A program made the translations under genes and the position numbers. From Lachnospiraceae bacterium UBA6452 (GTDB lineage Bacteria > Bacillota > Clostridia > Lachnospirales > Lachnospiraceae), in NCBI GenBank assembly GCA_002441865.1, contig DJNY01000176.1:1-13417 (forward strand): a stretch of DNA of 13,417 bases, in the 5' to 3' direction. The notes beneath the pieces were generated by a model. It saw only the letters and a program-made list of their open reading frames with translations. It made no database searches and was not told the DNA's origin. Below, piece by piece: positions 1-6,150 of the stretch (position 1 is the first letter of the stretch; every line of letters begins with the position of its first letter).

Positions 1-56
1 CACGAAGTGGGAGGATGCCTTATCGCCAAGTAACAAAACGAAGTTTTGTTACAGAA
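1..56. repeat. 56-bp hairpin repeat, copy 1
   Basis: This copy aligns without gaps to bases 198-253, with about eight mismatches in the middle and nearly identical ends. It starts with CACGAAGTGGG, a short GAA-loop hairpin cut by the window edge. It ends with a perfect 10-bp stem, GTAACAAAAC at 30-39 and GTTTTGTTAC at 43-52, closed by a GAA triloop. No run of T follows the stem, so it does not look like an ordinary terminator. It is non-coding and its function is unknown. Confidence 0.75.
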
Positions 57-197
57 TGAAAATTTAGTCAAAAACAAAAATGAAACGATCAAGTAAGAAA
101 TGAAAGATCAACGAATTAGTCAGAAGAGTTTGCAGAAGATGTGAAGAAAGATTTCAGTATTCGGTTTTGAAGGTATGACCTGCGACAAGAAGGGGCC
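57..197. other. Intergenic stretch without recognisable gene
   Basis: This A-rich stretch lies between the two 56-bp repeat copies. No start codon with a ribosome binding site, RNA gene or convincing promoter is visible. One frame (120-170) stays open for about 16 codons before a TGA, but it has no start and was not recognised. It could be a gene remnant or chance. Confidence 0.4.
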
Positions 198-253
198 CAC
201 GAAGTGGGAAGTGATCTTGCCGCCAAGTAACAAAACGGAGTTTTGTTACAGAA
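196..253. repeat. 56-bp hairpin repeat, copy 2
   Basis: This is the second copy of the repeat at 1-56, with two complete hairpins. The first has CCCAC (196-200) and GTGGG (204-208) around GAA. The second has GTAACAAAAC (227-236) and GTTTTGTTAC (240-249) around GGA. The loop changed from GAA in copy 1 to GGA here while the 10-bp stem stayed perfect. It ends 26 bp before tRNA-Asn and could be transcribed with the tRNAs if their promoter lies upstream of the window. Confidence 0.75.
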
Positions 254-279
254 TCCAGAACAAAGAACCAATACAATGA

Positions 280-351
280 TCCTCGATAGCTCAATGGTAG
301 AGCACTCGGCTGTTAACCGAGTTGTTGCAGGTTCGAGCCCTGCTCGGGGAG
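280..351 (+). tRNA. tRNA-Asn (GTT)
   Basis: A full cloverleaf can be drawn. The acceptor arm is 280-286 with 344-350, with one T-G pair. The anticodon stem is CTCGG with CCGAG, around loop CTGTTAA with anticodon GTT at 312-314. The T arm has GTTCGAGCC. The discriminator is G351. No CCA is encoded, so the 3' end must be added by the CCA enzyme. A TACAAT box at 272-277 is too close to the mature 5' end to be its own -10, so the tRNA is probably cut from a longer transcript. Confidence 0.97.
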
Positions 352-402
352 CTAGAGCAAAAGAAGAAAACGGAGCGGCAGTTCCAAAGCTCAAAAGAAT
401 AA

Positions 403-474
403 GGCTCCGTGGTCAAGCGGTTAAGACATCGCCCTTTCACGGCGGTAACACGGGTTCGATTCCCGTCGGAGTCA
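403..474 (+). tRNA. tRNA-Glu (TTC)
   Basis: The acceptor arm GGCTCCG (403-409) pairs with CGGAGTC (467-473), with one G-T pair. The anticodon loop CTTTCAC (434-440) carries TTC at 436-438. The T loop has GTTCGATTC. The discriminator is A474 and CCA is not encoded. It is followed by a run of T and an all-AT inverted repeat (TATTTAT 481-487, ATAAATA 494-500), which may be only composition but could help 3' processing. Confidence 0.97.
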
Positions 475-501
475 TTTTTTTATTTATAAGAAAATAAATA
501 T

Positions 502-572
502 GGCGCCATAGCCAAGTGGTAAGGCAAAGGTCTGCAACACCTCTATCACCAGTTCGAATCTGGTTGGCGCCT
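502..572 (+). tRNA. tRNA-Cys (GCA)
   Basis: The acceptor arm GGCGCCA (502-508) pairs with TGGCGCC (565-571). The discriminator is T572, the usual identity base for cysteine. The anticodon GCA is at 534-536 in loop CTGCAAC. The T stem ACCAG/CTGGT is perfect. The base of the anticodon stem (A527 opposite C543) is an A-C mismatch, leaving four good pairs. CCA is not encoded. It is the last tRNA of the cluster, 5 bp before the terminator stem. Confidence 0.96.
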
Positions 573-577
573 CTTTT

Positions 578-603
578 AACAGCCTAAGGGCTGTTTTCTT
601 TTT
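578..603 (+). terminator. Rho-independent terminator of the tRNA cluster
   Basis: The stem AACAGCC (578-584) pairs with GGCTGTT (589-595) around a TAAG loop, followed by the T-rich tail TTCTTTTT. It lies directly behind tRNA-Cys. Read from the minus strand (the end of maf) the stem is not followed by a T run, so it probably works only on the plus strand. Confidence 0.85.
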
Positions 604-644
604 GCCTTTTTATAAAAAATATATATAGAAGAGCATCAACCAGA

Positions 645-1304
645 TTAAATCAATTCATATCTCTTTAATGCCATATACAGGTCATGTACCGGAAGACCTA
701 CAACGTTAAAATAATCTCCCTCAATCTTTTGAATAAATTTTGCACCGAAAGGTTCCTGAATGCCATAGCCGCCGGCTTTGTCTGCCCATGGATATTTCCC
801 GGACGGATCCGGTGTTGTAAGATAAGCCTCTAATTCTTCAGGTGCGATTGTGTCAAAGGTGACATTGGTACAGGAAACGAAGGCGTGTTGTCTGATCTGT
901 CTGTCTGCATTCCAAAAGAGCGTAACACCTGTATAGACCTGATGGGTATGACCGGAAAGACCTGACAACATGGCTCTTGCCGCATCTATATCCGCCGGCT
1001 TTCCTAATAACTGATCTTGAAAACAGACGATCGTATCTGCACCGATCACGAGGCAGGGAGGCACCGAAGATGCAATGACAGACGAATCTGACAAAGCAGA
1101 ACCGGTTTTGCTTCTGATCAGCTGCTGTATGATATCAGCCGCTTTGCTATGAGAAAGGTCCATGACAAATGCCTCGGGAGCATGGAATATAGTTGTTTCC
1201 TCTTTAGAGGAGGGTATAATCTGAAAAATTGGGAATATGTTTTTTAGTAGTTCTTTTCTGCGTGGAGATGCAGAAGCAAGAACAATCTGACGATTGGTAT
1301 ACAT
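645..1304 (-). CDS. maf: Maf nucleoside triphosphate pyrophosphatase
   Basis: The 219-residue protein belongs to the Maf/HAM1 fold family, cytosolic enzymes that hydrolyse non-canonical or excess nucleoside triphosphates to the monophosphate and pyrophosphate. Visible motifs are SASPRR (11-16, phosphate binding), GADT (88-91, with the family's catalytic Asp at 90), GKP (101-103), YTG (124-126) and DKAGGYGIQ (175-183). The AGGYGIQ form is that of the YhdE branch, whose known members prefer dTTP and UTP. The protein is longer than the usual 190 or so residues because of a low-complexity Ser-rich insert at about 62-83 just before GADT. The start is supported by AAGGAG six bases upstream on the minus strand. 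It stands alone, transcribed away from the GGDEF gene and towards the tRNA cluster. Confidence 0.93.
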   Translation of the reverse strand: MYTNRQIVLASASPRRKELLKNIFPIFQIIPSSKEETTIFHAPEAFVMDLSHSKAADIIQQLIRSKTGSALSDSSVIASSVPPCLVIGADTIVCFQDQLLGKPADIDAARAMLSGLSGHTHQVYTGVTLFWNADRQIRQHAFVSCTNVTFDTIAPEELEAYLTTPDPSGKYPWADKAGGYGIQEPFGAKFIQKIEGDYFNVVGLPVHDLYMALKRYELI

Positions 1305-1323
1305 AGGTCTCCTTTTTCTAAAT

Positions 1324-1333
1324 TTGTATACAA
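1324..1333. promoter_or_regulatory. Palindrome TTGTATACAA in divergent intergenic region
   Basis: This perfect 10-bp palindrome sits between the divergent maf and GGDEF genes, 20 bp upstream of the maf start and about 30 bp upstream of the GGDEF -35 box. It resembles operators of some GntR-family regulators, but no such regulator is encoded here. A role in control is a guess. Confidence 0.25.
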
Positions 1334-1360
1334 TTTATCATTCAAAGTGCATAGAATTTG

Positions 1361-1389
1361 TTGAAGAAAGTCGTTCATTGTATTATAAT
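1361..1389 (+). promoter_or_regulatory. Sigma-A promoter of the GGDEF-sirtuin operon
   Basis: TTGAAG at 1361-1366 and a perfect TATAAT at 1384-1389 are separated by exactly 17 bp. Transcription should begin near 1396, about 37 bp before the ATG at 1433. The promoter excludes translation from any start further upstream. Confidence 0.85.
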
Positions 1390-1432
1390 TATACTACATG
1401 TAAACTCGTGTGGGAAGTATAGAGGTGGCAGA

Positions 1433-3760
1433 ATGGATAAAAAGAGGTTAAATATTGCATTGCTTGTCAGCGAATTTGAGGATGGATATACGCGTTCCTT
1501 GTGTGAAGGAGCAGTTTCAGCTGCCAAGGAATTAGATGCGAATTTATTTATATTTCCGGGGCGCTATCTGGAAGCTCATAATTTTGATTTGTATCGTACG
1601 AAATATGATTACCATTTTAACAGTCTCTTTTCTTACGCCACGGCTTCCGAATATGACGCAATATTGATTTCCATGGGCACGATCGCCGGGAATGTTGATT
1701 TAAAAACGAAGACGGAATTTCTGAGACAGTTTAAGGGTGATAATATCATTACCATTTCAGCCAAAATAGAGGGGTATCCGAGTGTATGTTTTGACAACAG
1801 TTCCGGATTTTATAAAGGCATTTCCCATCTGATCGAAGTACATAAATGCAGAAGAATCGGATTTGTCAGTGGTGCAATGACCAGTGACGATGCAATGCAG
1901 CGTTTTGATACCTATCGAAGATGTCTGCGCGATCACGGGATCACATATCAGGAAGGCCGTGTGGTATATGGCAATTTCACGGAATACAGTCAGGAAATAG
2001 TGAGAGATCTGATGCGCCGGAATCCAGATCTGGACGCGGTTGTATTTGCAAATGATATGATGGCGATCGGCGGATATAAGGTATTTCAGGAAATGGGACT
2101 TCGCGTTGGACGTGATATTTCAGTCATGGGATTTGATAATTCTGCCTGTGCATTGACGCTGGAGCCCAATCTATCGACTGTAAATGCAGATCCTATGCAG
2201 CTCGGATATCAGGCGGTTATGAATTATCAGGATATCCTGTCCGGCAAAGTGCATGACGTAACAGTGGAATCTTCTCCAATCTACAGAGAGTCCTGTGGAT
2301 GCAGACGAAAAGATTTTACAGGTTTTGCAGCGGATGAGAAGAATATTTTTAATCCGATGGAGACGCAGGATCTGTTAAATAATCTGTACAGATATTTGTT
2401 TGAAAAAAATGATCAGACAACAGGTGTACAGCATATAAAAGTAAAATTACAGGAATATATTTCTTTTATTCAGGATCATATTTCGGATAACGGTGCATCA
2501 GAGGAAGACCTCGAGGAACTGGCAAGAAAAATGCGCAGATTGTGCAGAATGGAATTGCAGCCTTATACATCCGTTTCCAAAATGTTCCATGTGCTCGATT
2601 ATGTTTATGATTGTATGAAGCTTGTGATCACAGATCCGGATATCATATGCAGTTTATGTGAAACATATTTTGGTGTTTATCAGGATACAACGGAATATAT
2701 CCAGAAGAAGGCGGATGCGGATAAGAGTGATGTCCTTCTCCTGAATTATATATCTACAACATTCACAAGAGATATGCTTGATTATGAGATCGGTGATGAC
2801 AGGGCTTATTTTTCAATCATGGATAAGCTGGATCATTTGTATTTTAAAACAGCATATTTGTGTCTGTTCGAGAATGAAGTTGTATACCGGCAGAATGAAA
2901 GCTTTAAAATGCCGGAAAATATATTATTAAAAGCATATATGCGTGATGGAGAGGCTGGTTGCCAGGAAGCGGGCAGACAGAAATATCCAATGAAGAATCT
3001 GATCACGCACTTCTTTGAAGGACAGGAGCATCGTTCCACGGTTATTGTGACATTGTTGTTCTCTACCTTAGAGCAATACGGACTTTTGATCAGTGAGATC
3101 GAGGAAGCCTATATGCATTATACGACGCCGATCAGCTATCAGATCAGCTCAGCTGTTAAGACACTGGAGCTTCTGAAAAATAAAGAAGATATTACAGCAC
3201 AGCTTGAGGAGAGTCTGGAACAGATCAAGGAAAGTAATGCAATTCTGGACGAAATGTCTAAATCAGATGAACTGACACAGATTTATAACAGAAGGGGCTT
3301 CCTGACGACGGTTCAGCATCAGGTGATGCATCCGGCAAATCTGGGTAAACAGGCAATTATTATTTATGCAGATATGAATAACCTGAAGGTCATCAACGAC
3401 CAGTTCGGACATGAAGAGGGTGACTTCTCTCTGAAAACGCTGGCAGATATCCTGAAAGAGACATTCAAAGACGGTGGAATCGTAGGCAGATTCGGCGGAG
3501 ACGAATTTACGGCATTTACCTTTACGGATGATAAGGATGCAGCCAAGAAGATCCGGGCACGCATTGTGGAGATTACAAAAGAAAAGAATGAAAAGAACGG
3601 AAAGCCGTATTACATCAGCATGAGTGTCGGTGCGTGTGTTTTCAAGTGTTCCGATCTGGTGGATCTGCAGGATCTGATGGATAAGGCAGATGTTGATCTT
3701 TATATTGAGAAGCGTCATAAACGAAGCAATATTCTGAAAAAGGAAACAGAGGCGATTTAA
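1433..3760 (+). CDS. LacI-type sensor / GGDEF diguanylate cyclase
   Basis: The 775-residue protein probably makes cyclic di-GMP from GTP in response to a small ligand. Residues about 5-285 form a periplasmic-binding-like domain of the LacI/GalR sensor type, but with no signal peptide, no membrane helix and no N-terminal helix-turn-helix, so it should sit in the cytosol and not bind DNA. An SCGC motif follows at 287-290. Residues about 300-430 are helical and unassigned. About 435-570 resembles a GAF-like domain. A coiled coil at about 575-610 leads into the GGDEF domain, which starts at DELTQIYNRRGF (612-623). D647 (metal binding), NLKVIND and an intact GGDEF (688-692) suggest an active enzyme. 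The usual RxxD product-inhibition site is absent (KDGG in its place). The ATG at 1433 is chosen because AGGTGG precedes it and the promoter overlaps a longer TTG start at 1358. Confidence 0.9.
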   Translation: MDKKRLNIALLVSEFEDGYTRSLCEGAVSAAKELDANLFIFPGRYLEAHNFDLYRTKYDYHFNSLFSYATASEYDAILISMGTIAGNVDLKTKTEFLRQFKGDNIITISAKIEGYPSVCFDNSSGFYKGISHLIEVHKCRRIGFVSGAMTSDDAMQRFDTYRRCLRDHGITYQEGRVVYGNFTEYSQEIVRDLMRRNPDLDAVVFANDMMAIGGYKVFQEMGLRVGRDISVMGFDNSACALTLEPNLSTVNADPMQLGYQAVMNYQDILSGKVHDVTVESSPIYRESCGCRRKDFTGFAADEKNIFNPMETQDLLNNLYRYLFEKNDQTTGVQHIKVKLQEYISFIQDHISDNGASEEDLEELARKMRRLCRMELQPYTSVSKMFHVLDYVYDCMKLVITDPDIICSLCETYFGVYQDTTEYIQKKADADKSDVLLLNYISTTFTRDMLDYEIGDDRAYFSIMDKLDHLYFKTAYLCLFENEVVYRQNESFKMPENILLKAYMRDGEAGCQEAGRQKYPMKNLITHFFEGQEHRSTVIVTLLFSTLEQYGLLISEIEEAYMHYTTPISYQISSAVKTLELLKNKEDITAQLEESLEQIKESNAILDEMSKSDELTQIYNRRGFLTTVQHQVMHPANLGKQAIIIYADMNNLKVINDQFGHEEGDFSLKTLADILKETFKDGGIVGRFGGDEFTAFTFTDDKDAAKKIRARIVEITKEKNEKNGKPYYISMSVGACVFKCSDLVDLQDLMDKADVDLYIEKRHKRSNILKKETEAI

Positions 3761-4483
3761 GTGGACAAAATAGAAGTATTGCAGCAGATGATCGATGAGA
3801 GTGAAAAAATCGTGTTTTTTGGCGGTGCGGGTGTTTCAACGGAAAGCGGTATTCCGGATTTCAGGAGTGTGGACGGGCTTTATCATCAGAAATATGATTA
3901 TCCGCCGGAGACGATACTCAGCCATACATTTTTCATGAGAAAACCGGAAGAGTTTTATAAGTTTTACCGGGATAAAATGCTTTGCCTTTCCGCCAAACCG
4001 AATGCTGCGCATAAAAAACTTGCAGAACTGGAAAAAGCGGGAAAGCTGACAGCAGTCATTACGCAGAACATAGACGGGCTGCATCAGGCTGCGGGAAGCC
4101 GGAAGGTATATGAGCTGCATGGCAGTGTATTGCGGAATTACTGTCAGAAATGTGGTAAATTTTATACTGCAGAGTACATTTTAAACAGTACGGGCGTTCC
4201 GAAGTGTGAATGTGGTGGTGTGATCAAGCCGGATGTTGTATTATATGAAGAAGGGCTGGATCAGGAAACGATTGAGAAAGCAGTGCAGGCGATCCGGGAA
4301 GCGGATATGCTGATCATTGGCGGTACTTCACTTGTCGTGTATCCTGCAGCGGGATTGATCGACTATTATAATGGAAATAAGCTGGTTCTGATCAATAAAA
4401 GCGAAACCTCGCGTGATTCAATGGCGGATCTGATCATCACTGACAGCATCGGTGAGGTATTATCAAAGATCCAGGTGAGGTAA
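3761..4483 (+). CDS. NAD-dependent protein deacetylase (sirtuin)
   Basis: This 240-residue Sir2/CobB family protein removes acyl groups from protein lysines using NAD. The NAD motif GAGVSTESGIPDFR is at 22-35, TQNIDGLH at 101-108, the catalytic His at 120 (LHGS), four zinc-binding cysteines at 128, 131, 149 and 151, and GTSLVVYPA near the C-terminus. The Tyr-x-x-Arg pair that marks desuccinylases such as SIRT5 and CobB is not present (the segment reads FYRDKM), so deacetylation is the likelier activity. It begins with GTG one base after the GGDEF stop codon, with AGAGG inside the end of that gene as its ribosome binding site, so the two are almost certainly co-transcribed and perhaps translationally coupled. 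Confidence 0.93.
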   Translation: MDKIEVLQQMIDESEKIVFFGGAGVSTESGIPDFRSVDGLYHQKYDYPPETILSHTFFMRKPEEFYKFYRDKMLCLSAKPNAAHKKLAELEKAGKLTAVITQNIDGLHQAAGSRKVYELHGSVLRNYCQKCGKFYTAEYILNSTGVPKCECGGVIKPDVVLYEEGLDQETIEKAVQAIREADMLIIGGTSLVVYPAAGLIDYYNGNKLVLINKSETSRDSMADLIITDSIGEVLSKIQVR

Positions 4484-4530
4484 TCGGTTTAGAAAGCAGT
4501 AAAATAAAAGAAGTCGGAATGGAGTAAAAC

Positions 4531-4713
4531 ATGGAATATCAGGTAGGCGATATTGTTACATTGAAAAAACAGCACCCCTGTGGTTCCAGACAATGGGAAA
4601 TCCTGAGAGTAGGTGCGGATTTCCGGTTGAAGTGTCAGGGATGCGGACATCAGATCATGATAGCACGTAAACTGGTTGAAAAAAACACGAAAGACCTGCA
4701 AAAAAAGGCTTGA
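4531..4713 (+). CDS. DUF951 family protein
   Basis: This 60-residue protein of the DUF951 family is common in Firmicutes and often lies next to rpsF, as here. The sequence opens with a strand-rich segment (YQVGDIVTLKKQHPCG), carries a CQGCG knuckle at about 35-39 and ends in a basic tail. Together with the Cys in HPCG this hints at a small zinc- or nucleic-acid-binding fold, but the function is not established. GGAG lies six bases before the ATG. It starts 47 bp after the sirtuin gene and is probably the last gene of that transcript. Its stop codon overlaps the -35 box of the ribosomal operon. Confidence 0.88.
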   Translation: MEYQVGDIVTLKKQHPCGSRQWEILRVGADFRLKCQGCGHQIMIARKLVEKNTKDLQKKA

Positions 4714-4738
4714 AAAGCATTCCTCCTTATGGTATCAT
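4710..4738 (+). promoter_or_regulatory. Promoter of rpsF-ssb-rpsR
   Basis: TTGAAA (4710-4715) and TATCAT (4733-4738) are separated by 17 bp. The predicted start near 4745 leaves a leader of about 70 nt before rpsF. The -35 box overlaps the stop codon of the DUF951 gene. Confidence 0.8.
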
Positions 4739-4744
4739 AGTGTT

Positions 4745-4812
4745 CTGTGATATCAAATAATTCCTTGCTTCTGCTTCGGGCAGAGGCCAGAGACCAAAAG
4801 GAGGTAAACGAG
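4745..4812 (+). promoter_or_regulatory. Probable S6:S18-responsive leader of rpsF
   Basis: The leader forms an 8-bp hairpin, GCTTCTGC (4767-4774) with GCAGAGGC (4780-4787), around loop TTCGG. Outside it, CCTT (4763-4766) can pair with AAGG (4798-4801), which belongs to the AAAAGGAGG ribosome binding site. Firmicute rpsF leaders are known to bind the S6:S18 complex as feedback control. The position, SD masking and purine-rich 3' internal loop fit, but I have not matched the family's conserved loop base by base. Confidence 0.55.
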
Positions 4813-4813
4813 C

Positions 4814-5104
4814 ATGAACAAATATGAATTAGCCGTTGCTGTGAGTGCGAAAATCGAAGACGATGAAAGAGCTGCTACTATTGATAAAGTAAAAGCTTAT
4901 GTCGAAAGATTCGGTGGACAGATTACTAACATTGATGAATGGGGTAAGAGAAGACTTGCTTACGAAGTTCAGCATATGAAAGAAGCTTTCTACTATTTCA
5001 TCCAGTTCGACGCAGAGCCAACTGCTCCAGCAGAGATCGAAGATAATATTCGTATTATGGAAAACATCGTTAGATTTTTGTGCGTAAGACAGGACGAGGC
5101 ATAA
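4814..5104 (+). CDS. rpsF: 30S ribosomal protein S6
   Basis: The 96-residue protein is a full-length bacterial S6, which pairs with S18 on the platform of the small ribosomal subunit. It opens with MNKYELAVAVSAKI and carries the typical WGKRRLAYEV strand at about 43-52 and FYYFIQFDA at about 59-67. A strong AAAGGAGG precedes the ATG. It is the first gene of the classic rpsF-ssb-rpsR operon, 18 bp before ssb, and is probably regulated by its own product through the structured leader. Confidence 0.97.
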   Translation: MNKYELAVAVSAKIEDDERAATIDKVKAYVERFGGQITNIDEWGKRRLAYEVQHMKEAFYYFIQFDAEPTAPAEIEDNIRIMENIVRFLCVRQDEA

Positions 5105-5122
5105 AAAGAAAGTAGGAAAAAT

Positions 5123-5569
5123 ATGAATAAAGTTATTCTAATGGGGCGTTTAACAAGAGATCCGGAAGTCAGATACACACAGGGAGATCAGCCAATGGCA
5201 ATTGCCAGATATTCTCTCGCAGTGGATCGTAGATTTAATCGTAACAGTCAGGATGGACAGACAGCAGATTTTATTAACTGCGTTGCCTTTGGCAGAAATG
5301 GTGAATTTGCAGAGAAATATCTCCACAAAGGAACTAAGATCGTAGCAGAAGGCAGAATCCAGACAGGCAGCTATACCAATAAGGATGGCGTAAAGGTTTA
5401 TACAACAGATGTTGTTGTAGAAAATCAGGAATTTGCAGAGAGCAAAAATGCACAGCAGGGTGATGGTGGATATGCCAATGCCGGACAGAGTGCAGCACCT
5501 GCTCCAATGCCTGCCGATGACGGTTTCATGAATATCCCGGACGGAATTGAAGAACTGCCATTTAGTTAG
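5123..5569 (+). CDS. ssb: Single-stranded DNA-binding protein
   Basis: This 148-residue protein binds single-stranded DNA during replication and repair. The OB fold covers about residues 1-105, with MNKVILMGRLTRDPEVRYT at the start, FINCVAFGRNGEFAEKYLHKG in the middle and the VVVENQEF strand at the end. A Gly/Gln/Ala-rich flexible linker follows. The acidic tip EELPFS at the C-terminus is the usual docking peptide for partner proteins. GTAGGAAAA precedes the ATG. Its place between rpsF and rpsR is the common Firmicute arrangement. Confidence 0.97.
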   Translation: MNKVILMGRLTRDPEVRYTQGDQPMAIARYSLAVDRRFNRNSQDGQTADFINCVAFGRNGEFAEKYLHKGTKIVAEGRIQTGSYTNKDGVKVYTTDVVVENQEFAESKNAQQGDGGYANAGQSAAPAPMPADDGFMNIPDGIEELPFS

Positions 5570-5597
5570 AATGTAACAGACAAATGGAGGTAATATC

Positions 5598-5861
5598 ATG
5601 GCTTATAATAAGGCAGACAAAGCTGATTCTCCAATGAAGAGAAGAGGCGGCATGCGCAGAAGAAAAAAAGTTTGCGTATTTTGTGGAAAAGATAACACAA
5701 TCGATTACAAAGATGTCAATAAATTAAAAAGATATGTATCTGAGAGAGGAAAGATCCTTCCTCGCCGTATCACAGGAAACTGTGCAAAGCATCAGAGAGC
5801 TCTTACTGTTGCAGTTAAGAGAGCACGTCACGTTGCACTGATGCCATACACATGTGACTAA
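5598..5861 (+). CDS. rpsR: 30S ribosomal protein S18
   Basis: This 87-residue S18 partners S6 on the small subunit. It has a basic N-terminal arm ([11 protein letters not shown]), the core motif [19 protein letters not shown] and LPRRITG. It is a zinc-type form, with Cys 26, 29 and 62 and His 65 as likely ligands. Bacteria with this form often also carry a zinc-free paralogue, which cannot be checked here. TGGAGG lies upstream of the ATG. It is the last gene of the operon, followed 13 bp later by a strong terminator. Confidence 0.97.
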   Translation: MAYNKADKADSPMKRRGGMRRRKKVCVFCGKDNTIDYKDVNKLKRYVSERGKILPRRITGNCAKHQRALTVAVKRARHVALMPYTCD

Positions 5862-5874
5862 TCAGAAACTGGGA

Positions 5875-5910
5875 ATCCCAACCACTTATATGAGTGGTTG
5901 GGATTTTTTT
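5875..5910 (+). terminator. Rho-independent terminator of rpsF-ssb-rpsR
   Basis: A perfect 12-bp stem, ATCCCAACCACT (5875-5886) with AGTGGTTGGGAT (5893-5904), has a six-base loop and runs straight into seven T. This ends the ribosomal operon. Confidence 0.95.
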
Positions 5911-5965
5911 ACTCTAAATACTTTACCGCAGCAGAGCATGTAGAAAATAAAGAAACATATGGTAT

Positions 5966-6005
5966 TAAATTGACGGAGGATAGCGGAAATGCTATCCTCA
6001 ATTTA
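5966..6005. repeat. Large hairpin overlapping a possible promoter
   Basis: GAGGATAGC (5976-5984) pairs with GCTATCCTC (5991-5999) around GGAAAT. After a four-base bulge (GACG) the stem extends by TAAATT (5966-5971) with AATTTA (6000-6005), about 15 bp in all. No T run follows. The same bases hold TTGACG (5970-5975) and TATCCT (5993-5998) with a 17-bp spacer, a modest promoter match pointing at the Rpn gene. It may be an operator-like hairpin, a small mobile-element remnant or chance. Confidence 0.5.
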
Positions 6006-6046
6006 TACAAAAGCATATTTCATATCTAAGTACAGTCTAAGTTCAA

Positions 6047-6140
6047 TTCTGATCAGAAATCCATGCTTTTACAACAAAATAAAGAAAGGCGGGAGTTCTG
6101 AGTGGAAAAATAAATAGAAAGCTGGGAGTTCCTGCAGGAA
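6047..6140. other. Two 12-bp palindromes upstream of the Rpn gene
   Basis: TTCTGATCAGAA (6047-6058) and TTCCTGCAGGAA (6129-6140) are both perfect palindromes. The second overlaps the first bases of the ribosome binding site AAAGGAG (6138-6144). GGGAGTTC also occurs twice, at about 6091 and 6124. No gene fits between rpsR and the Rpn start. Confidence 0.45.
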
Positions 6141-6150
6141 AGGAGCTGCT

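Noticed and set aside
30..52. Hairpin as a Rho-independent terminator
   Set aside because: The stem is followed by AGAAT, not by a T run.
272..277. TACAAT as a -10 box for tRNA-Asn
   Set aside because: It ends two bases before the mature 5' end and has no -35 at a proper distance.
116..394. Minus-strand open frame of 92 codons across the repeat and tRNA-Asn
   Set aside because: It is the antisense of tRNA-Asn, giving the well-known spurious RAGLEPATTRL peptide, and has no independent support.
243..497. Plus-strand open frame of 84 codons through tRNA-Asn and tRNA-Glu
   Set aside because: It reads through two complete cloverleaf genes, and tRNA sequence explains the bases better.
1358..1432. 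Longer start (TTG) for the GGDEF protein
   Set aside because: The promoter -35 and -10 boxes lie at 1361-1389, so the transcript begins after this codon. The ATG at 1433 has its own ribosome binding site.
3263..3718. Minus-strand open frame of 151 codons inside the GGDEF domain
   Set aside because: It is a shadow of a clearly coding plus-strand domain, with no recognisable family and no ribosome binding site noted.
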